64,000 nt of DNA from Corynebacterium kroppenstedtii. GTDB lineage: Bacteria; Actinomycetota; Actinomycetes; Mycobacteriales; Mycobacteriaceae. Below the pieces are notes generated by a model. The model had not been told where the DNA came from, did not search any database, and worked only from the letters and a program-made list of their open reading frames with translations. This document shows, in pieces, positions 9,669-21,489 of this stretch. Position numbers and translations under genes: made by a program. Numbering within the stretch: position 1 is the first letter of the stretch; each line of letters starts with the position of its first letter. The DNA lies in assembly GCF_003243515.1 (NCBI RefSeq), contig NZ_QFRA01000016.1:1-64000 (forward strand). Reading direction: 5' to 3'.

Positions 9669-11171
9669 TCACTCCCCCGAGCGAGCAGCCTCATATGCAG
9701 CACCGACCCGATACAGCCGATCATCCTGGTGCGCTGGGGCCATAATCTGCAGGCCAACGGGAAGATTCGTATCAGAGGCCAGCCCCGACGGAACCGACAT
9801 ACCGCACAAGCCGGCAAGGTTCAGCGGCAGCGTGCACAGGTCAAACCGATACATCGAAATGGGGTCATCGACCTTGGTGCCCAACTTGAACGCCGTCGTC
9901 GGCGTCGTCGGAGAGACCAGCACATCGACTTTCTCGTACGCCTTAGCAAAATCGCGAGCAATCAGCGCACGAACACGCTGAGCCTGCAGGTAGTAGGCGT
10001 CATAGTATCCAACCGAGAGCGCATAGGTTCCCAGAATGATGCGTCGCTTAACTTCGGAACCGAAGCCCTCTTCGCGGGACAGTTCCATCACGTCATTGGC
10101 GGAATGGTGGCCATCATCACCGACGCGCAACCCGTAGCGCATGCCGTCGAATCGGGCGAGGTTGGAGCTCACCTCACACGGGAGAATGAGGTAGTACGCG
10201 CTCAAAGCATCATCGAAGTGAGGACAATCCACATCGACGACCTCGGCTCCCAGGCGAGAGAGCGTGCTCACGGCCTCGTTATACGACTCGAGGACCCCGT
10301 CCTGGTAGCCATCGCCAGCCAATTGCTTGACGACGCCGACCTTGAGGCCGGACAGATCCCCCTTCGCCCCCTCGCGAGCGGCCTGAACCACGGGCGCAAC
10401 GGGGCGGTTGACCGAGGTGGAATCGTGCGGGTCGTATCCCGCGATGACCTCGTGCAACAGGGCGGTATCCAGAACTGTGCGGCCGGTCGGGCCACCCTGA
10501 TCGAGCGAGGACGCACAGGCGACGAGTCCATAGCGCGACACCGTGCCATAGGTTGGCTTCACTCCGACCGTGTTGGTCAGGGCCGCCGGCTGGCGGATGG
10601 ATCCACCGGTGTCGGTACCGATCGCCAGGGGCGCCATTCCCGACGCCAACGCTGCGGCCGAGCCACCGCCGGAGCCACCGGGTATCCGGGCAAGATCCCA
10701 CGGGTTATGCGTCGGCCCATACGCGGAGTTTTCCGTCGACGACCCCATGGCGAATTCGTCCATGTTGGTCTTTCCGACGATAGGAATACCGGCCTCACGC
10801 AGACGCTTCGTCACCGTCGCGTCGTACGGGCTCATGTACCCTTCAAGAGTTTTCGACGCACACGTCGTCGGCGCGTCCGTCGTCGTAAAGACGTCTTTCA
10901 AGGCTAAAGGAACACCGGCGAGGGGTGATGACGGCTTTTCACCGCGGGCGATACTGTCATCGACTTTCTTGGCAGCCGCGAGAGCTTCATCGGCAGAAAC
11001 ATGCAGGAAAGCGTGGATATCGCCATCGATCTGTGAAATTCGATCCAGGTGCGCCCGAGTCGCTTCGACCGACGACACCTCGCCGGAACGGATCTTTTCA
11101 GCGAGATCCGCCGCGGTGTACGTCGTTAAATCGTCAGCATTGAAGTTCGCAACGCGGTATGTGGTCTCCAT
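9669..11171 (-). CDS. gatA: Glutamyl-tRNA(Gln) amidotransferase subunit A
   Basis: GatA is the glutaminase subunit of GatCAB, releasing ammonia for transfer to misacylated tRNA. The 500-residue protein is an amidase-signature enzyme. Visible catalytic elements are Lys92 in LALKDVF, the cis-Ser in [15 protein letters not shown] (about Ser166) and the nucleophile Ser about 190 in [10 protein letters not shown]. The spacing of the two serines (24) fits the family triad. It begins [10 protein letters not shown], three bases after the gatC stop, so the two are translationally coupled. Length is typical of actinobacterial GatA. Confidence 0.96.
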   Translation of the reverse strand: METTYRVANFNADDLTTYTAADLAEKIRSGEVSSVEATRAHLDRISQIDGDIHAFLHVSADEALAAAKKVDDSIARGEKPSSPLAGVPLALKDVFTTTDAPTTCASKTLEGYMSPYDATVTKRLREAGIPIVGKTNMDEFAMGSSTENSAYGPTHNPWDLARIPGGSGGGSAAALASGMAPLAIGTDTGGSIRQPAALTNTVGVKPTYGTVSRYGLVACASSLDQGGPTGRTVLDTALLHEVIAGYDPHDSTSVNRPVAPVVQAAREGAKGDLSGLKVGVVKQLAGDGYQDGVLESYNEAVSTLSRLGAEVVDVDCPHFDDALSAYYLILPCEVSSNLARFDGMRYGLRVGDDGHHSANDVMELSREEGFGSEVKRRIILGTYALSVGYYDAYYLQAQRVRALIARDFAKAYEKVDVLVSPTTPTTAFKLGTKVDDPISMYRFDLCTLPLNLAGLCGMSVPSGLASDTNLPVGLQIMAPAHQDDRLYRVGAAYEAARSGE

Positions 11172-11174
11172 GGT

Positions 11175-11468
11175 TTACTCCCCCAGAATCCGCGGTACTT
11201 CGAAACGGTCACGCTGGCTAGCCGGGGCTTGGTCCAAGACCTGCTCAGCCGTCAGCGTCGGATGAACTTCATCCTCGCGCATAACACCGGCAAGATCAGA
11301 GGGGTGGCTCATCGGCTCAACGCCCTCGGTATCAACATTCGATACTTTTTGGACGTGCTCGATAATGCCGTCGATCTGGTCAGCGAATTCATTCAGCTCG
11401 TCGTCGGTGAGAGAGAGCCGAGACAAGCGCGCAAGGTGCGCGACCTCGTCGCGGGAAATAGAAGACAC
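11175..11468 (-). CDS. gatC: Glutamyl-tRNA(Gln) amidotransferase subunit C
   Basis: GatC is a small scaffold that wraps GatA onto GatB and stabilises the amidotransferase. The 97-residue protein begins MSSISRDEVAHLARLSRLSLTD, the typical helical start, and ends with a conserved-looking ...APASQRDRFEVPRILGE. The start is GTG with GAAGGAACC just upstream. It is the promoter-proximal gene of gatC-gatA-Nudix, and the 240-base gap upstream is shared with the divergent ACT-domain gene. Confidence 0.94.
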   Translation of the reverse strand: MSSISRDEVAHLARLSRLSLTDDELNEFADQIDGIIEHVQKVSNVDTEGVEPMSHPSDLAGVMREDEVHPTLTAEQVLDQAPASQRDRFEVPRILGE

Positions 11469-11708
11469 AGTGGTTCCTTCACCTGGTGTGACAATGATGA
11501 CTCCCCTAGCTTAGCCGGTTTCGGGATTTATGTGGCCTTAGGGGGACGGCCGCCGACGCTCGCCAGCACACCGGGGCACGACAGCAAGAAATGCACCAAT
11601 CTGTCTATTTCTATCACCCGGTTCCCACGCTTGTCACAGAGAAGGCCTACACTGTCTAGTTGATCACAGCGCAATGATCACACCGCACCGTCGAATAAAG
11701 GGTTTTCT

Positions 11709-12371
11709 ATGTCGTTCCTCCTCCGCGTCTTCCTGCCTGATGCTCCCGGCAGCTTAGGCCGTCTTGCCGCATCGATCGGCGAGGTCGGCGGGGATATCCG
11801 CAGCGTCGATATCGTCAGCCACAATTTCTCCGACGGTGCCGTTGTGGACGATATTGTCATCGATCTACCGCCCACATCCCTCCCCGACACCCTCATTACC
11901 GCAGCTCAACAGGTCGACGGCGTCGAGGTCGATTCCATCCGCCCGTTCTCCGGGTCGGTGAACCGCTCCGGACAAGTCGCTATGTTGGCATCGATTGCCC
12001 AAGCACCATCCCAGAGCAAGGCTCTCCAACTTCTTGTCGACGGACTTCCGACGACGATGTCCGCGGGGTGGGCCATCGTACTGAGCGGGCGGACCGATGT
12101 GCATCGCGTTGCCGCCTCTATGGCCGCGCCCGAGGATGATGGGCGCATTCTTCAGTCCACCCCGGTGACGACGGCCCGGTGCCTCGACCGCGAGGATGAC
12201 GATTGGCTGCCCGAAAGCTGGACAGTCATGGATTCAGCGCTGGCAGCCGCACCGATTAGCGACGAGGACGACGTTCTTGTCATCGGCCGCCCGGGCGGGC
12301 CGGATTTCCTGGCAGGTGAAGTTGAGCACCTCGGCAAGCTCGGCACTATCCTGAGCGCGATGATGGACTAG
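11709..12371 (+). CDS. ACT-domain amino-acid-binding protein
   Basis: This 220-residue cytosolic protein has an N-terminal ACT domain (LRVFLPDAPGSLGRLAASIGEVGGDIRSVDI, with the ligand-side Gly after DAPGSL) covering about residues 1-75. The C-terminal half has no family I can name (LVDGLPTTMSAGWAIVLSG, ending FLAGEVEHLGKLGTILSAMMD). There is no catalytic domain, so a sensor or allosteric partner role is plausible but unproven. It is divergent from gatC and converges on ilvA, with only four bases between their stop codons. That placement beside threonine dehydratase invites a link to branched-chain amino-acid control, which is inference. Confidence 0.75.
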   Translation: MSFLLRVFLPDAPGSLGRLAASIGEVGGDIRSVDIVSHNFSDGAVVDDIVIDLPPTSLPDTLITAAQQVDGVEVDSIRPFSGSVNRSGQVAMLASIAQAPSQSKALQLLVDGLPTTMSAGWAIVLSGRTDVHRVAASMAAPEDDGRILQSTPVTTARCLDREDDDWLPESWTVMDSALAAAPISDEDDVLVIGRPGGPDFLAGEVEHLGKLGTILSAMMD

Positions 12372-12375
12372 TGGC

Positions 12376-13932
12376 CTATGACTTGAGGAAATAGGTGTAG
12401 CCCACAGAATCCGTGACTTCCTTGAACTGGTACCCCAGCTCTTGCATGTGGTGGTCGAAATCATCGTCCGACCCATCGCCCGCCGGGTTCTCCGTGTCAT
12501 CGAATCCGCAGAGTACGCGTCCGTAATCCATCCCGTGGCTCCGGTAGTGGAAAAGGCTAATATTCCAGTGCGCGCCCAGGACCTTCAAGAAGTGGAGCAA
12601 AGCACCAGGGTGCTCCGGGAACTGAATGGAGAACACTCGCTCATTGAAATGCCTCGGTGCTCGCCCGCCAATCATGTAGCGGACATGTTCCTTCGCGGCA
12701 TCGTCGCTGGATAAATCGACGACGTCATAGGAGCGCTCCTGCAAGTCTGCGATAATGTCGTCGCGTTCTTGATCCCCCTCGTGGAGCTGAACACCAACGA
12801 AGATGCGCGCACGATCATGGTCATCCACGCGATAGTTAAAATCCGTCACCGACCGGCCGCCGAGAACCTGGCAGAACTCAAGGAACGCCCCTTTACGTTC
12901 CGGAATAGTGACACCCAAGAGCGCTTCGCCATGTTCACCCAGCTCAGCACGTTCGGAAATGTACCGCAGGCCATGGAAATTCAGGTTCGCACCGGAGAGC
13001 ACATGGGCCAGCGTCTCGCCATGCACTCCATGGGTCGTCACGTACGTCTTCAACCCCGCAAGAGCAACGGCCCCCGATGGCTCAGCCACCGCGCGAGTGT
13101 CGTCGAAAATATCTTTGACGGCAGCACTGATTTCGTCGGAATTGACCGTGATGACCTCGTCGAGGTTATCCCGACAAACCCGGAAGGTCTCGTCACCGAT
13201 GCGGGCGACTGCCACACCCTCCGCGTACAAGGACACGCGATCCAATGTGACAGGCTCGCCGGCCTTCATGGCTGCGGTCAAGCAGGCCGAGCCCTCGGGC
13301 TCCACGCCGATAACGCTGATGCGCGGGTTCAGCTGCTTCAACACGACGGCTACACCAGCGGCTAGGCCACCGCCACCGACGGGAACGAAAACACGATCAA
13401 CTGTTGACGCTTGCTGGAAGATTTCCAGCCCAATGGTCCCCTGACCAGCGATGACGTGTGGATCATCGAAGGGAGGGACGAAAACCCGGCCCTCGGATTG
13501 GGCAATTTCAGAGGCGCGTTCCTTGGCCTCGTCGAAGTTGTCGCCGAAGAGGAGGACCTCGCCGCCGAAGTTCCGGACGGCGTCGACCTTAATCTGCGGG
13601 GTCATCGTCGGCATCACGATGAGTGCCGAGACATCCATGATGCTGCCGGACAAGGCGATACCCTGCGCATGGTTACCCGCCGAGGCCGTGACCACGCCAC
13701 GGCGTTTCTCGTCGTCGGTGAGGGCAGCCATGCGAGCGTAAGCACCGCGGACCTTGAAACTATGGACCGGCTGGGTGTCCTCGCGCTTGACATAGACGTC
13801 ATTGCCCAGCCGTTGCGACATCCGCGGCATAGGCTCCAGCGGCGTCCTCTCCGCGGCGTCGTACACGGGAGCGCGGACAACCAGGCTCAAATAATCAGAA
13901 TTGGAAGGGTGGGGATTCTGGGCGGGGGACAT
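12376..13932 (-). CDS. ilvA: Threonine dehydratase, biosynthetic long form
   Basis: This PLP enzyme deaminates threonine to 2-oxobutyrate, the first committed step to isoleucine. In the 518-residue protein the PLP lysine is Lys60 in HSFKVRGAY, followed by the substrate loop ASAGNHAQG and the phosphate-binding GGGGLAAGVA. From about residue 330 come two tandem ACT-like regulatory modules (ISERAELGEHGEALLGVTIPERKGAFLEF..., then FNERVFSIQFPEHPGALLHFLKVLG). That matches the E. coli-type length of about 514 and would give two effector sites (isoleucine and valine in the enterobacterial enzyme). Allosteric behaviour here is inferred. The start is ATG at 13930-13932. Confidence 0.93.
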   Translation of the reverse strand: MSPAQNPHPSNSDYLSLVVRAPVYDAAERTPLEPMPRMSQRLGNDVYVKREDTQPVHSFKVRGAYARMAALTDDEKRRGVVTASAGNHAQGIALSGSIMDVSALIVMPTMTPQIKVDAVRNFGGEVLLFGDNFDEAKERASEIAQSEGRVFVPPFDDPHVIAGQGTIGLEIFQQASTVDRVFVPVGGGGLAAGVAVVLKQLNPRISVIGVEPEGSACLTAAMKAGEPVTLDRVSLYAEGVAVARIGDETFRVCRDNLDEVITVNSDEISAAVKDIFDDTRAVAEPSGAVALAGLKTYVTTHGVHGETLAHVLSGANLNFHGLRYISERAELGEHGEALLGVTIPERKGAFLEFCQVLGGRSVTDFNYRVDDHDRARIFVGVQLHEGDQERDDIIADLQERSYDVVDLSSDDAAKEHVRYMIGGRAPRHFNERVFSIQFPEHPGALLHFLKVLGAHWNISLFHYRSHGMDYGRVLCGFDDTENPAGDGSDDDFDHHMQELGYQFKEVTDSVGYTYFLKS

Positions 13933-14007
13933 TGTGTTACTCCTGAGTGTCGTCTATGTCATCGTTAGCATCATGACCGAAAAATCAGCCAAAGGGAAAG
14001 CCGCGGC

Positions 14008-16131
<2,124 letters not shown>

Positions 16132-16255
16132 TCACAGCTGCCACCGCCAGCGCACGCCGTGGATAACGTCGAAGGCGCAACCCGTGGGCGCTACCTCCGC
16201 CAACACCCGGCGCGGACCGAACACCTATCCTCGTGTCCGACCCGTCGTCTAATCT

Positions 16256-16966
16256 ATGCCTATGCCGCTTCCATCGTCTGCGCCGAGTCACTTTGATCCC
16301 GCCTCTATGCTCAGCTTCGATCTAGAGACCACGGGCACCAATCCTCTACAGGCGAGAATTGTGACGTCGGCACTTGTGTCCATCCATGGCGGATCGGCCA
16401 ATTCCACCGAGTTACTCGCCGACCCTGGCATTGAGATTCCCGAGTCGGCGTCGAAAATTCATGGGATTTCGACGGAGTACGCGAGGGAACATGGTGAACC
16501 TCATGACGATGTTTTGCACAAAACGATTCGTGCGATTTACGACGGATGGGAGCGCGGGCAGACGCTCATTGTCTTCAATGCGGCCTATGACCTCACGATT
16601 TTGCGGCACCTGGAGCCGTCATTTGTCTGTAGCGGATTAGTATTCGACCCCCTGGTGATGGACCGGGCGTTGGAGCCACAACGGACAGGCCCGCGTAAGT
16701 TGGGGACCTTGGTGAAGCGTTATGGGATTCAGTTGGATAATGCCCACAATGCCAGCGCGGATGCCCTCGCAGCGGCTCGGGTGGCGTGGAAAATGGCACG
16801 GATGTGGCCTGATTTGGTGAAGAAAACGTCCGATGAGCTGATGGAGTTTCAGGCCGTTTCTTATTTCGACTACCAAATACATCTGCGTGACTATTTCGCG
16901 TCACAAGGCCGAGAGATGACGGACTTCTCCACCTCGTGGCCCATGCGGGATGGTTCACGCACGTGA
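16256..16966 (+). CDS. DEDDh 3'-5' exonuclease (DnaQ-like)
   Basis: This 236-residue protein is a stand-alone proofreading-type exonuclease. The Exo I acidic pair is in LSFDLETTGTNP, Exo II includes FNAAYDLTILR, and Exo III is HNASADALAA (the His plus Asp five later define the DEDDh subclass). The final 40 residues contain no extra domain, so this is not a full polymerase epsilon subunit with a binding tail. The ATG at 16256 has a close alternative ATG two codons on. Its placement back to back with ligA suggests a repair role, but the substrate is unknown. Confidence 0.88.
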   Translation: MPMPLPSSAPSHFDPASMLSFDLETTGTNPLQARIVTSALVSIHGGSANSTELLADPGIEIPESASKIHGISTEYAREHGEPHDDVLHKTIRAIYDGWERGQTLIVFNAAYDLTILRHLEPSFVCSGLVFDPLVMDRALEPQRTGPRKLGTLVKRYGIQLDNAHNASADALAAARVAWKMARMWPDLVKKTSDELMEFQAVSYFDYQIHLRDYFASQGREMTDFSTSWPMRDGSRT

Positions 16967-17043
16967 CCCACATGCAACAGTAGGGCTGCTACACAATGAT
17001 GGGGGCTTTCTTCCCCGCTACTTTCACTCACCACAATTAAAGG

Positions 17044-17062
17044 TTAGGATAGCCTCATGCCA
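17044..17062 (+). promoter_or_regulatory. Possible DtxR-type iron box over the start codon of the TetR gene
   Basis: The bases TTAGGATAGCCTCATGCCA match 13 of 19 positions of the DtxR consensus, with a near-perfect left half (TTAGGaTAGCCT). The element overlaps the ATG at 17057, where bound repressor could block expression. The right half is poor, and the A/G-rich left part may simply be the ribosome-binding site. Confidence 0.3.
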
Positions 17063-17842
17063 AGGATTTCAGCGAAGTCAGTGATTGAACACCGGCGTCA
17101 AACGTCCGAAAAAATCCTCGATGCCATCGAAGAAATCCTCGAAGAATCCCAAACCGACCAGAACGCAGCCCCGCTGACTGTCGGGACTGTTGCTAAGCGC
17201 CTCGGTATGGGCAGGTCAAGCCTCTACCGGTATCACAACAATGTCGACGACATGATCGAAGCCGTCGTCGTTCGGGATTTCCCCCGGCGCGCCCAGGTCA
17301 TCACCGACCAAATGGACGATGCACCAGGGCCGCTCGACGCTATCGAGGCCTACGCCCGCGCCAGCTTCCGCGAAGCCCGCGAGTCCCGCCACTCGTGGCG
17401 ATCGGCTCTTTCTCGGGTTCACCTTGACGACGATGCACGAGCACGAATTGGACGTCTGCACGCCAAATTGACCCAGGCTTTAGCGCGTGAGGTCGATAAA
17501 CTGCCGGACATTCCGGCGGAATTGAAGCCGGAACTAATCTCGAGTATCCAGTCGCTTATTAATGCTGGTGTCACCGCGATGGGTGGTCCCATGAATGGTC
17601 ACGGTGGTGCCAAAGGGCCACAGGGTCGCGAAGTCACCTCGAGTTCCGGTCGTGAGGATAATGCCGAGTCCGGGCACGATTCTGTCCCCGTGATGCAGCA
17701 CCACACCGCGGTGGAAACCGAGAACACTCGCGCGGTTGAACCGCTGGATAACACCGAAGTGGAAGATTGGTACGTCACCGCTATTCAGGCTGTGATTACT
17801 GCCGCGCAGAGTTCTGTGCAGCGGCCAACTCAATCCAAGTAA
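17057..17842 (+). CDS. TetR-family transcriptional regulator
   Basis: This is a 261-residue dimeric DNA-binding regulator of unknown ligand. The N-terminal helix-turn-helix is visible at about residues 40-65 as TVGTVAKRLGMGRSSLYRYHNNVDDMIEAVV, the standard TetR pattern including SxLYRYxxN. The all-helical ligand domain follows to about residue 180. A polar stretch rich in Gly, Ser, Glu and His (GGAKGPQGREVTSSSGRED...) makes the protein longer than a typical family member, and a final helix (VEDWYVTAIQAVITAAQSSV) closes it. The neighbours are a divergent-function exonuclease upstream and a convergent MetE-like gene downstream, so the target genes are not evident. Confidence 0.8.
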   Translation: MPRISAKSVIEHRRQTSEKILDAIEEILEESQTDQNAAPLTVGTVAKRLGMGRSSLYRYHNNVDDMIEAVVVRDFPRRAQVITDQMDDAPGPLDAIEAYARASFREARESRHSWRSALSRVHLDDDARARIGRLHAKLTQALAREVDKLPDIPAELKPELISSIQSLINAGVTAMGGPMNGHGGAKGPQGREVTSSSGREDNAESGHDSVPVMQHHTAVETENTRAVEPLDNTEVEDWYVTAIQAVITAAQSSVQRPTQSK

Positions 17843-17889
17843 ACCCGGGGCCAGCGGAGCTGCTAGGACGCTCACGGCTACTGCCGCGA

Positions 17890-19080
17890 CTATAGGTCTC
17901 CGCTATCGCGGCGGAGCATATCCCTCACATCGTCAGCTAAACGCAGCGATTCCGCAGTGGACTGCTCCCGCCCACGTCGGCCATGTCCTTCAACAAGGCT
18001 CACCCGCTCCCCCATGAGGATCGGGTTAATCCTCATCGCTTTCCACACACGCGCAATGCGTACCGCACGATCGCGGGCGGGATCCTCAGTTGCGTACGCG
18101 GTTGTCACGGCAGCCTGATCACGGTCACTAGCATCAGCGCCGGCACGAGCACCAACACCGCCGGCCGTAGCCCCTGGAACGATCCCAGCAGCATCGTCAT
18201 CGACAGCACCACTGTCGCCCACCACGCCTATCACCATCAACCGGCCGTCCGCGTCGATAAGCTCACCCACTCGGTCGAGCATGTGGTGCGTCGACGACCC
18301 ATCCGCGGCGGCGCGTTCCAGTTCATCCAGCCCGATCAGCGACATTGCCCACGCTGGCATCTCGAGATCATCCGGTAGTGATGCCCCACAAGACATCACA
18401 ACACCAGCAACAACGCTCTGAGAGGCGTCATCGATAATAACCCCTCCCAGCTCGTCGAACACGCCCCCAATGGTCCTGTCCCACTCAGTACTCAGAACAT
18501 CGTTGTGGACGGGAGGAATAATGTCCCAATCAGTGGTCCCCGCGATACGTCCCCGGACGAGCGTGTCCACGTAGGGTTCCTCAATCTGCAAGACAATGTG
18601 CTTACCAAACCGGCGGTGGATCTCCGAAAGGTACTCGGCGACACCGCCACTCCACTCGTCATGAAAACCCCGAACCGCCGACTTATCCGACACAATACGG
18701 TGACCATCCGATAATTCCGTCGTGACTGCCAGCGACCACGGCCCCATCACCTGGACCTTCATCTCCTGGCTAGAGAGCGCAGAACCGCCTTCCCACGCTT
18801 CCTCATACACATCGATGTCGCGATGGATCTCATCATTGCGACGACGTGACGCCACCGTCGGGCCCGACATTTGCCACGATCGTGGCCCCTGAACGTAGGA
18901 GGACGACAACAGCGACAATGTCGATCCTGACAAGGACGACCCGACACCGCGGTTAATCAACTGCGGGATGAATGGCAACGCGGCCTCCCCAGCAATAATG
19001 CGAGCCGCCTCGCGAGGATCACGAGTTTCCAGGGCTCCCCACCCCGACGCCCACGTCGCGCCGCCCAAATTCTGGTTCAT
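17890..19080 (-). CDS. MetE-like (UROD/MetE-fold) conserved actinobacterial protein
   Basis: This 396-residue protein resembles the C-terminal catalytic barrel of cobalamin-independent methionine synthase, as does the mycobacterial gene near ligA (Rv3015c group). Seen: GGATWASGWGALETRDPREAARIIAGEAALPFIPQL at the N-terminus, VQVMGPWSLAVT, and the barrel strand motif IVLQIEEPYVDTLVRG (MetE-like Q-x-D/E-EP). A strong zinc-ligand set as in true MetE is not apparent, so methionine synthesis should not be assumed. A disordered DDDAAGIVPGATAGGVGARAGADASD stretch interrupts the C-terminal part. The start is the ATG at 19080 or an alternative at 19089, directly after the mnmA stop, so it is probably coupled to mnmA. 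Confidence 0.75.
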   Translation of the reverse strand: MNQNLGGATWASGWGALETRDPREAARIIAGEAALPFIPQLINRGVGSSLSGSTLSLLSSSYVQGPRSWQMSGPTVASRRRNDEIHRDIDVYEEAWEGGSALSSQEMKVQVMGPWSLAVTTELSDGHRIVSDKSAVRGFHDEWSGGVAEYLSEIHRRFGKHIVLQIEEPYVDTLVRGRIAGTTDWDIIPPVHNDVLSTEWDRTIGGVFDELGGVIIDDASQSVVAGVVMSCGASLPDDLEMPAWAMSLIGLDELERAAADGSSTHHMLDRVGELIDADGRLMVIGVVGDSGAVDDDAAGIVPGATAGGVGARAGADASDRDQAAVTTAYATEDPARDRAVRIARVWKAMRINPILMGERVSLVEGHGRRGREQSTAESLRLADDVRDMLRRDSGDL

Positions 19081-19090
19081 GGCCAGCATA

Positions 19091-20209
19091 TTAGTTGTTC
19101 GAGGAGGCGCCCGCGGTGGTCGGATGCAGCTTAGAGACCGAGACTGTGTCACAAATCGTTCCCGAGCCCAACACAATGTCGCCATCAGGGTCGGGACGGT
19201 AAATCACCGCAGCTTGACCGCGCGCAACACCAGTGAGCGGAGAATGAAGTTCAATCGTTGCCACACCGTCGTCAATACTTACCGTGGCATCGACAACACC
19301 GCCATGGGCACGAACCTGGACTTGGCACTCCTGCGTCGATCCTTCATGCTCATTGAGGCGAATGAGACGATCGGCATACAACCGTCCGACACGAAGATCG
19401 TCGCGGGTGCCGACGGTGACAGTTCCGGCATCAGCATCAATATCGGTGACATACCTGGGCTTACCATCAGGCGCTGGACCAGGTAGACCGAGCCCCTTAC
19501 GCTGCCCAATGGTGAAACCGTAGATGCCATCGTGATGGCCGATCACGTTGCCATCCTGGTCTTTCAAATCACCCGACCGGACACCGATGTGGTTGCCCAA
19601 GAAGGCCTTCGTATTCCCATCCGGGATGAAGCAAATGTCATGGCTATCGGGCTTCGAGGCAGTCACGAGTCCAGCTGCCTCCGCCTCTTTGCGGATATCA
19701 GGCTTGCGGGTGTCTCCCAGCGGGAATAAACAATGGGCCAGCTGCTCATCGTTCAACACCCCCAGGACATACGACTGGTCTTTCTTATCGTCGATGGCCC
19801 GTCGGAGTTCGCCGTCCTTCAACCGCGCATAATGGCCCGTCGCCACGGCATCAAACCCCAGCGCGATACCACGGTCGAGCAGCGCCTGGAATTTAATCTT
19901 CTCATTACACCGCAGGCAAGGGTTGGGGGTCTCCCCCATCTCGTACGAATTAATAAAAGGATCGACGACGTCCTCGCGGAATCGATCGGAAAAGTCCCAA
20001 ACGTAGAAAGGGATTCCCAGCGCATCGGCAACACGACGAGCATCGCCGGAATCTTCCAGCGAACAACACCCACGCGAACCGACACGCAGCGTCGTCGGCG
20101 TCGAAGCTAGTGCTAAATGAACGCCGATGACCTCATGCCCCTCGGCGACCAATCGCGCAGCGGCAACGGATGAATCAACACCGCCGCTCATTGCTGCCAT
20201 TACACGCAT
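19091..20209 (-). CDS. mnmA: tRNA-specific 2-thiouridylase
   Basis: MnmA thiolates uridine 34 of Lys, Glu and Gln tRNAs, taking sulfur relayed from a cysteine desulfurase. The 372-residue protein has the PP-loop MSGGVDSSV at residue 7, a first Cys region [13 protein letters not shown] (Cys101 by alignment with the catalytic Cys before NxxIKF), and the persulfide Cys in [10 protein letters not shown]. The C-terminal beta-barrel domain includes [19 protein letters not shown]. The start ATG at 20207-20209 gives [10 protein letters not shown]; a longer reading to 20248 is unnecessary. It follows the cysteine desulfurase by about 100 bases, a functional pairing. Confidence 0.94.
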   Translation of the reverse strand: MRVMAAMSGGVDSSVAAARLVAEGHEVIGVHLALASTPTTLRVGSRGCCSLEDSGDARRVADALGIPFYVWDFSDRFREDVVDPFINSYEMGETPNPCLRCNEKIKFQALLDRGIALGFDAVATGHYARLKDGELRRAIDDKKDQSYVLGVLNDEQLAHCLFPLGDTRKPDIRKEAEAAGLVTASKPDSHDICFIPDGNTKAFLGNHIGVRSGDLKDQDGNVIGHHDGIYGFTIGQRKGLGLPGPAPDGKPRYVTDIDADAGTVTVGTRDDLRVGRLYADRLIRLNEHEGSTQECQVQVRAHGGVVDATVSIDDGVATIELHSPLTGVARGQAAVIYRPDPDGDIVLGSGTICDTVSVSKLHPTTAGASSNN

Positions 20210-20310
20210 GACAATCCCATCTGTTGAATACGAAACTAAGCCACACACTTTAGGTAGTTGTGCTCACCAGGACAACCCTGCTTACGAAGGTACTGTGCCA
20301 GGCTGGTTAC

Positions 20311-21489
20311 TTACGCCATCCCGGCAGCACGCGCCTGTTCAACGATCTTCGGGAGGACCGCTTCCAGAGCGGCAACATCTTTTTCCGACGTCGTCCGACC
20401 CAAGGTAAACCGTAGCGTTCCGCGGGCGGCGACGGGCTCCACGCCAATCGCCATGACCACATAGCTCACCCGATTCACGCCAGCCGCACACGCCGACCCC
20501 ATCGACGCGTCGAAGCCGGCTTGGTCCAACAACATAATGAGGCTATCGCCTTCCGCGCCCGGGAAACTCACATGAACATGCCCCGGCAGCGCTGGCTCCG
20601 CCGTATGAATTAACGAATCCGGGATTTCTCGCTTAATGAAGGACAGTAAGCGGTCCCGAAGCTCGGTGATCCGAGCACGTTCGGCATACATCTCCTGACA
20701 GGCCTCGGTCAAGGCGGCAGCGGTCCCCACCGCACCGGCAACATTCAGTGTTCCTGGGCGAATGGATCTTTCCTGCCCGCCACCACGCAGAATCTTATGA
20801 AGATTGGTTGCACGCCCGCACAACAACAAACCCGTCGAGCGAGGGCCACCAAACTTGTGTGCCGACGCCGCAATTGTCGTCGCACCCGACGAATGAAAAT
20901 CCACGGGAACGTGGCCAACGGCCTGTACGGCATCAGCATGCCACGGGACGTTGTGCTCTGCGGCCAACGATGCAATCTCATCAACCGGTTGCAACGCACC
21001 GGTTTCGTTATTCGCCCACTGGAGAGCCATGAGCGTGGCTGGTCCGTCGGTAAGAACGTCGGCAAGAAAATCGTTGCGATAGTGGCCGCTGGAATCAACG
21101 GGTACCTCGATAACATCTGCTTCTGGACCCGGTGAGAACGGATCTGTGCCCAGCGCTTTGGCCGGTTCTAACACGGCGGGGTGTTCCACCGATCCGACGA
21201 TAACACGGTGGGACGATGAATTCTCATGGGCACGTTCAGCATAAAGTCCCTGCACAGCGAGGTTATCGGCCTCAGTTCCTGATGCCGTGAAAATGACCTC
21301 GATCGGCTCAGCACCGAGCAAACGCGCGATAGTTTCGCGAGCTTCTTCCACAGCTTTGCGCGCATCACGCCCTGACGCGTACTGGCCCCCGGGGTTCAGA
21401 AGATCCCACGAGTCCATGATGGCGTCTTTGGCAACCTGTCGGAAAGGACTTGTTGCGGCATGATCCATAAAAAAACGAGCTGTAGTCAC
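20311..21489 (-). CDS. Cysteine desulfurase (NifS/IscS-like)
   Basis: This PLP enzyme removes sulfur from cysteine as a protein-bound persulfide. The 392-residue protein has HAAT near the start, the cofactor motif WHADAVQAVGHVPVD, PLP Lys212 in SASAHKFGGP and the mobile-loop Cys in GSACAAGVNR. It probably feeds MnmA immediately downstream. The start is odd. A GTG at 21489 gives RFFMDHAATSP, which keeps the family's first strand, but this GTG sits inside the terminator hairpin at 21474-21514. The ATG at 21466-21468 lies just after the T-run and would drop the conserved strand. I keep the GTG with reservation. Confidence 0.92.
   Translation of the reverse strand: MTTARFFMDHAATSPFRQVAKDAIMDSWDLLNPGGQYASGRDARKAVEEARETIARLLGAEPIEVIFTASGTEADNLAVQGLYAERAHENSSSHRVIVGSVEHPAVLEPAKALGTDPFSPGPEADVIEVPVDSSGHYRNDFLADVLTDGPATLMALQWANNETGALQPVDEIASLAAEHNVPWHADAVQAVGHVPVDFHSSGATTIAASAHKFGGPRSTGLLLCGRATNLHKILRGGGQERSIRPGTLNVAGAVGTAAALTEACQEMYAERARITELRDRLLSFIKREIPDSLIHTAEPALPGHVHVSFPGAEGDSLIMLLDQAGFDASMGSACAAGVNRVSYVVMAIGVEPVAARGTLRFTLGRTTSEKDVAALEAVLPKIVEQARAAGMA

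Noticed and set aside
9729..10907. A 392-codon open frame antisense to gatA
   Set aside because: It is a composition shadow of the amidase gene, with an Arg/His/Gly-rich product and no known domain.
11620..11660. Possible -35/-10 pair before the ACT-domain gene
   Set aside because: The best hexamers (TTGTCA and TACACT) have a spacing far from 17 bases, so no promoter is claimed.
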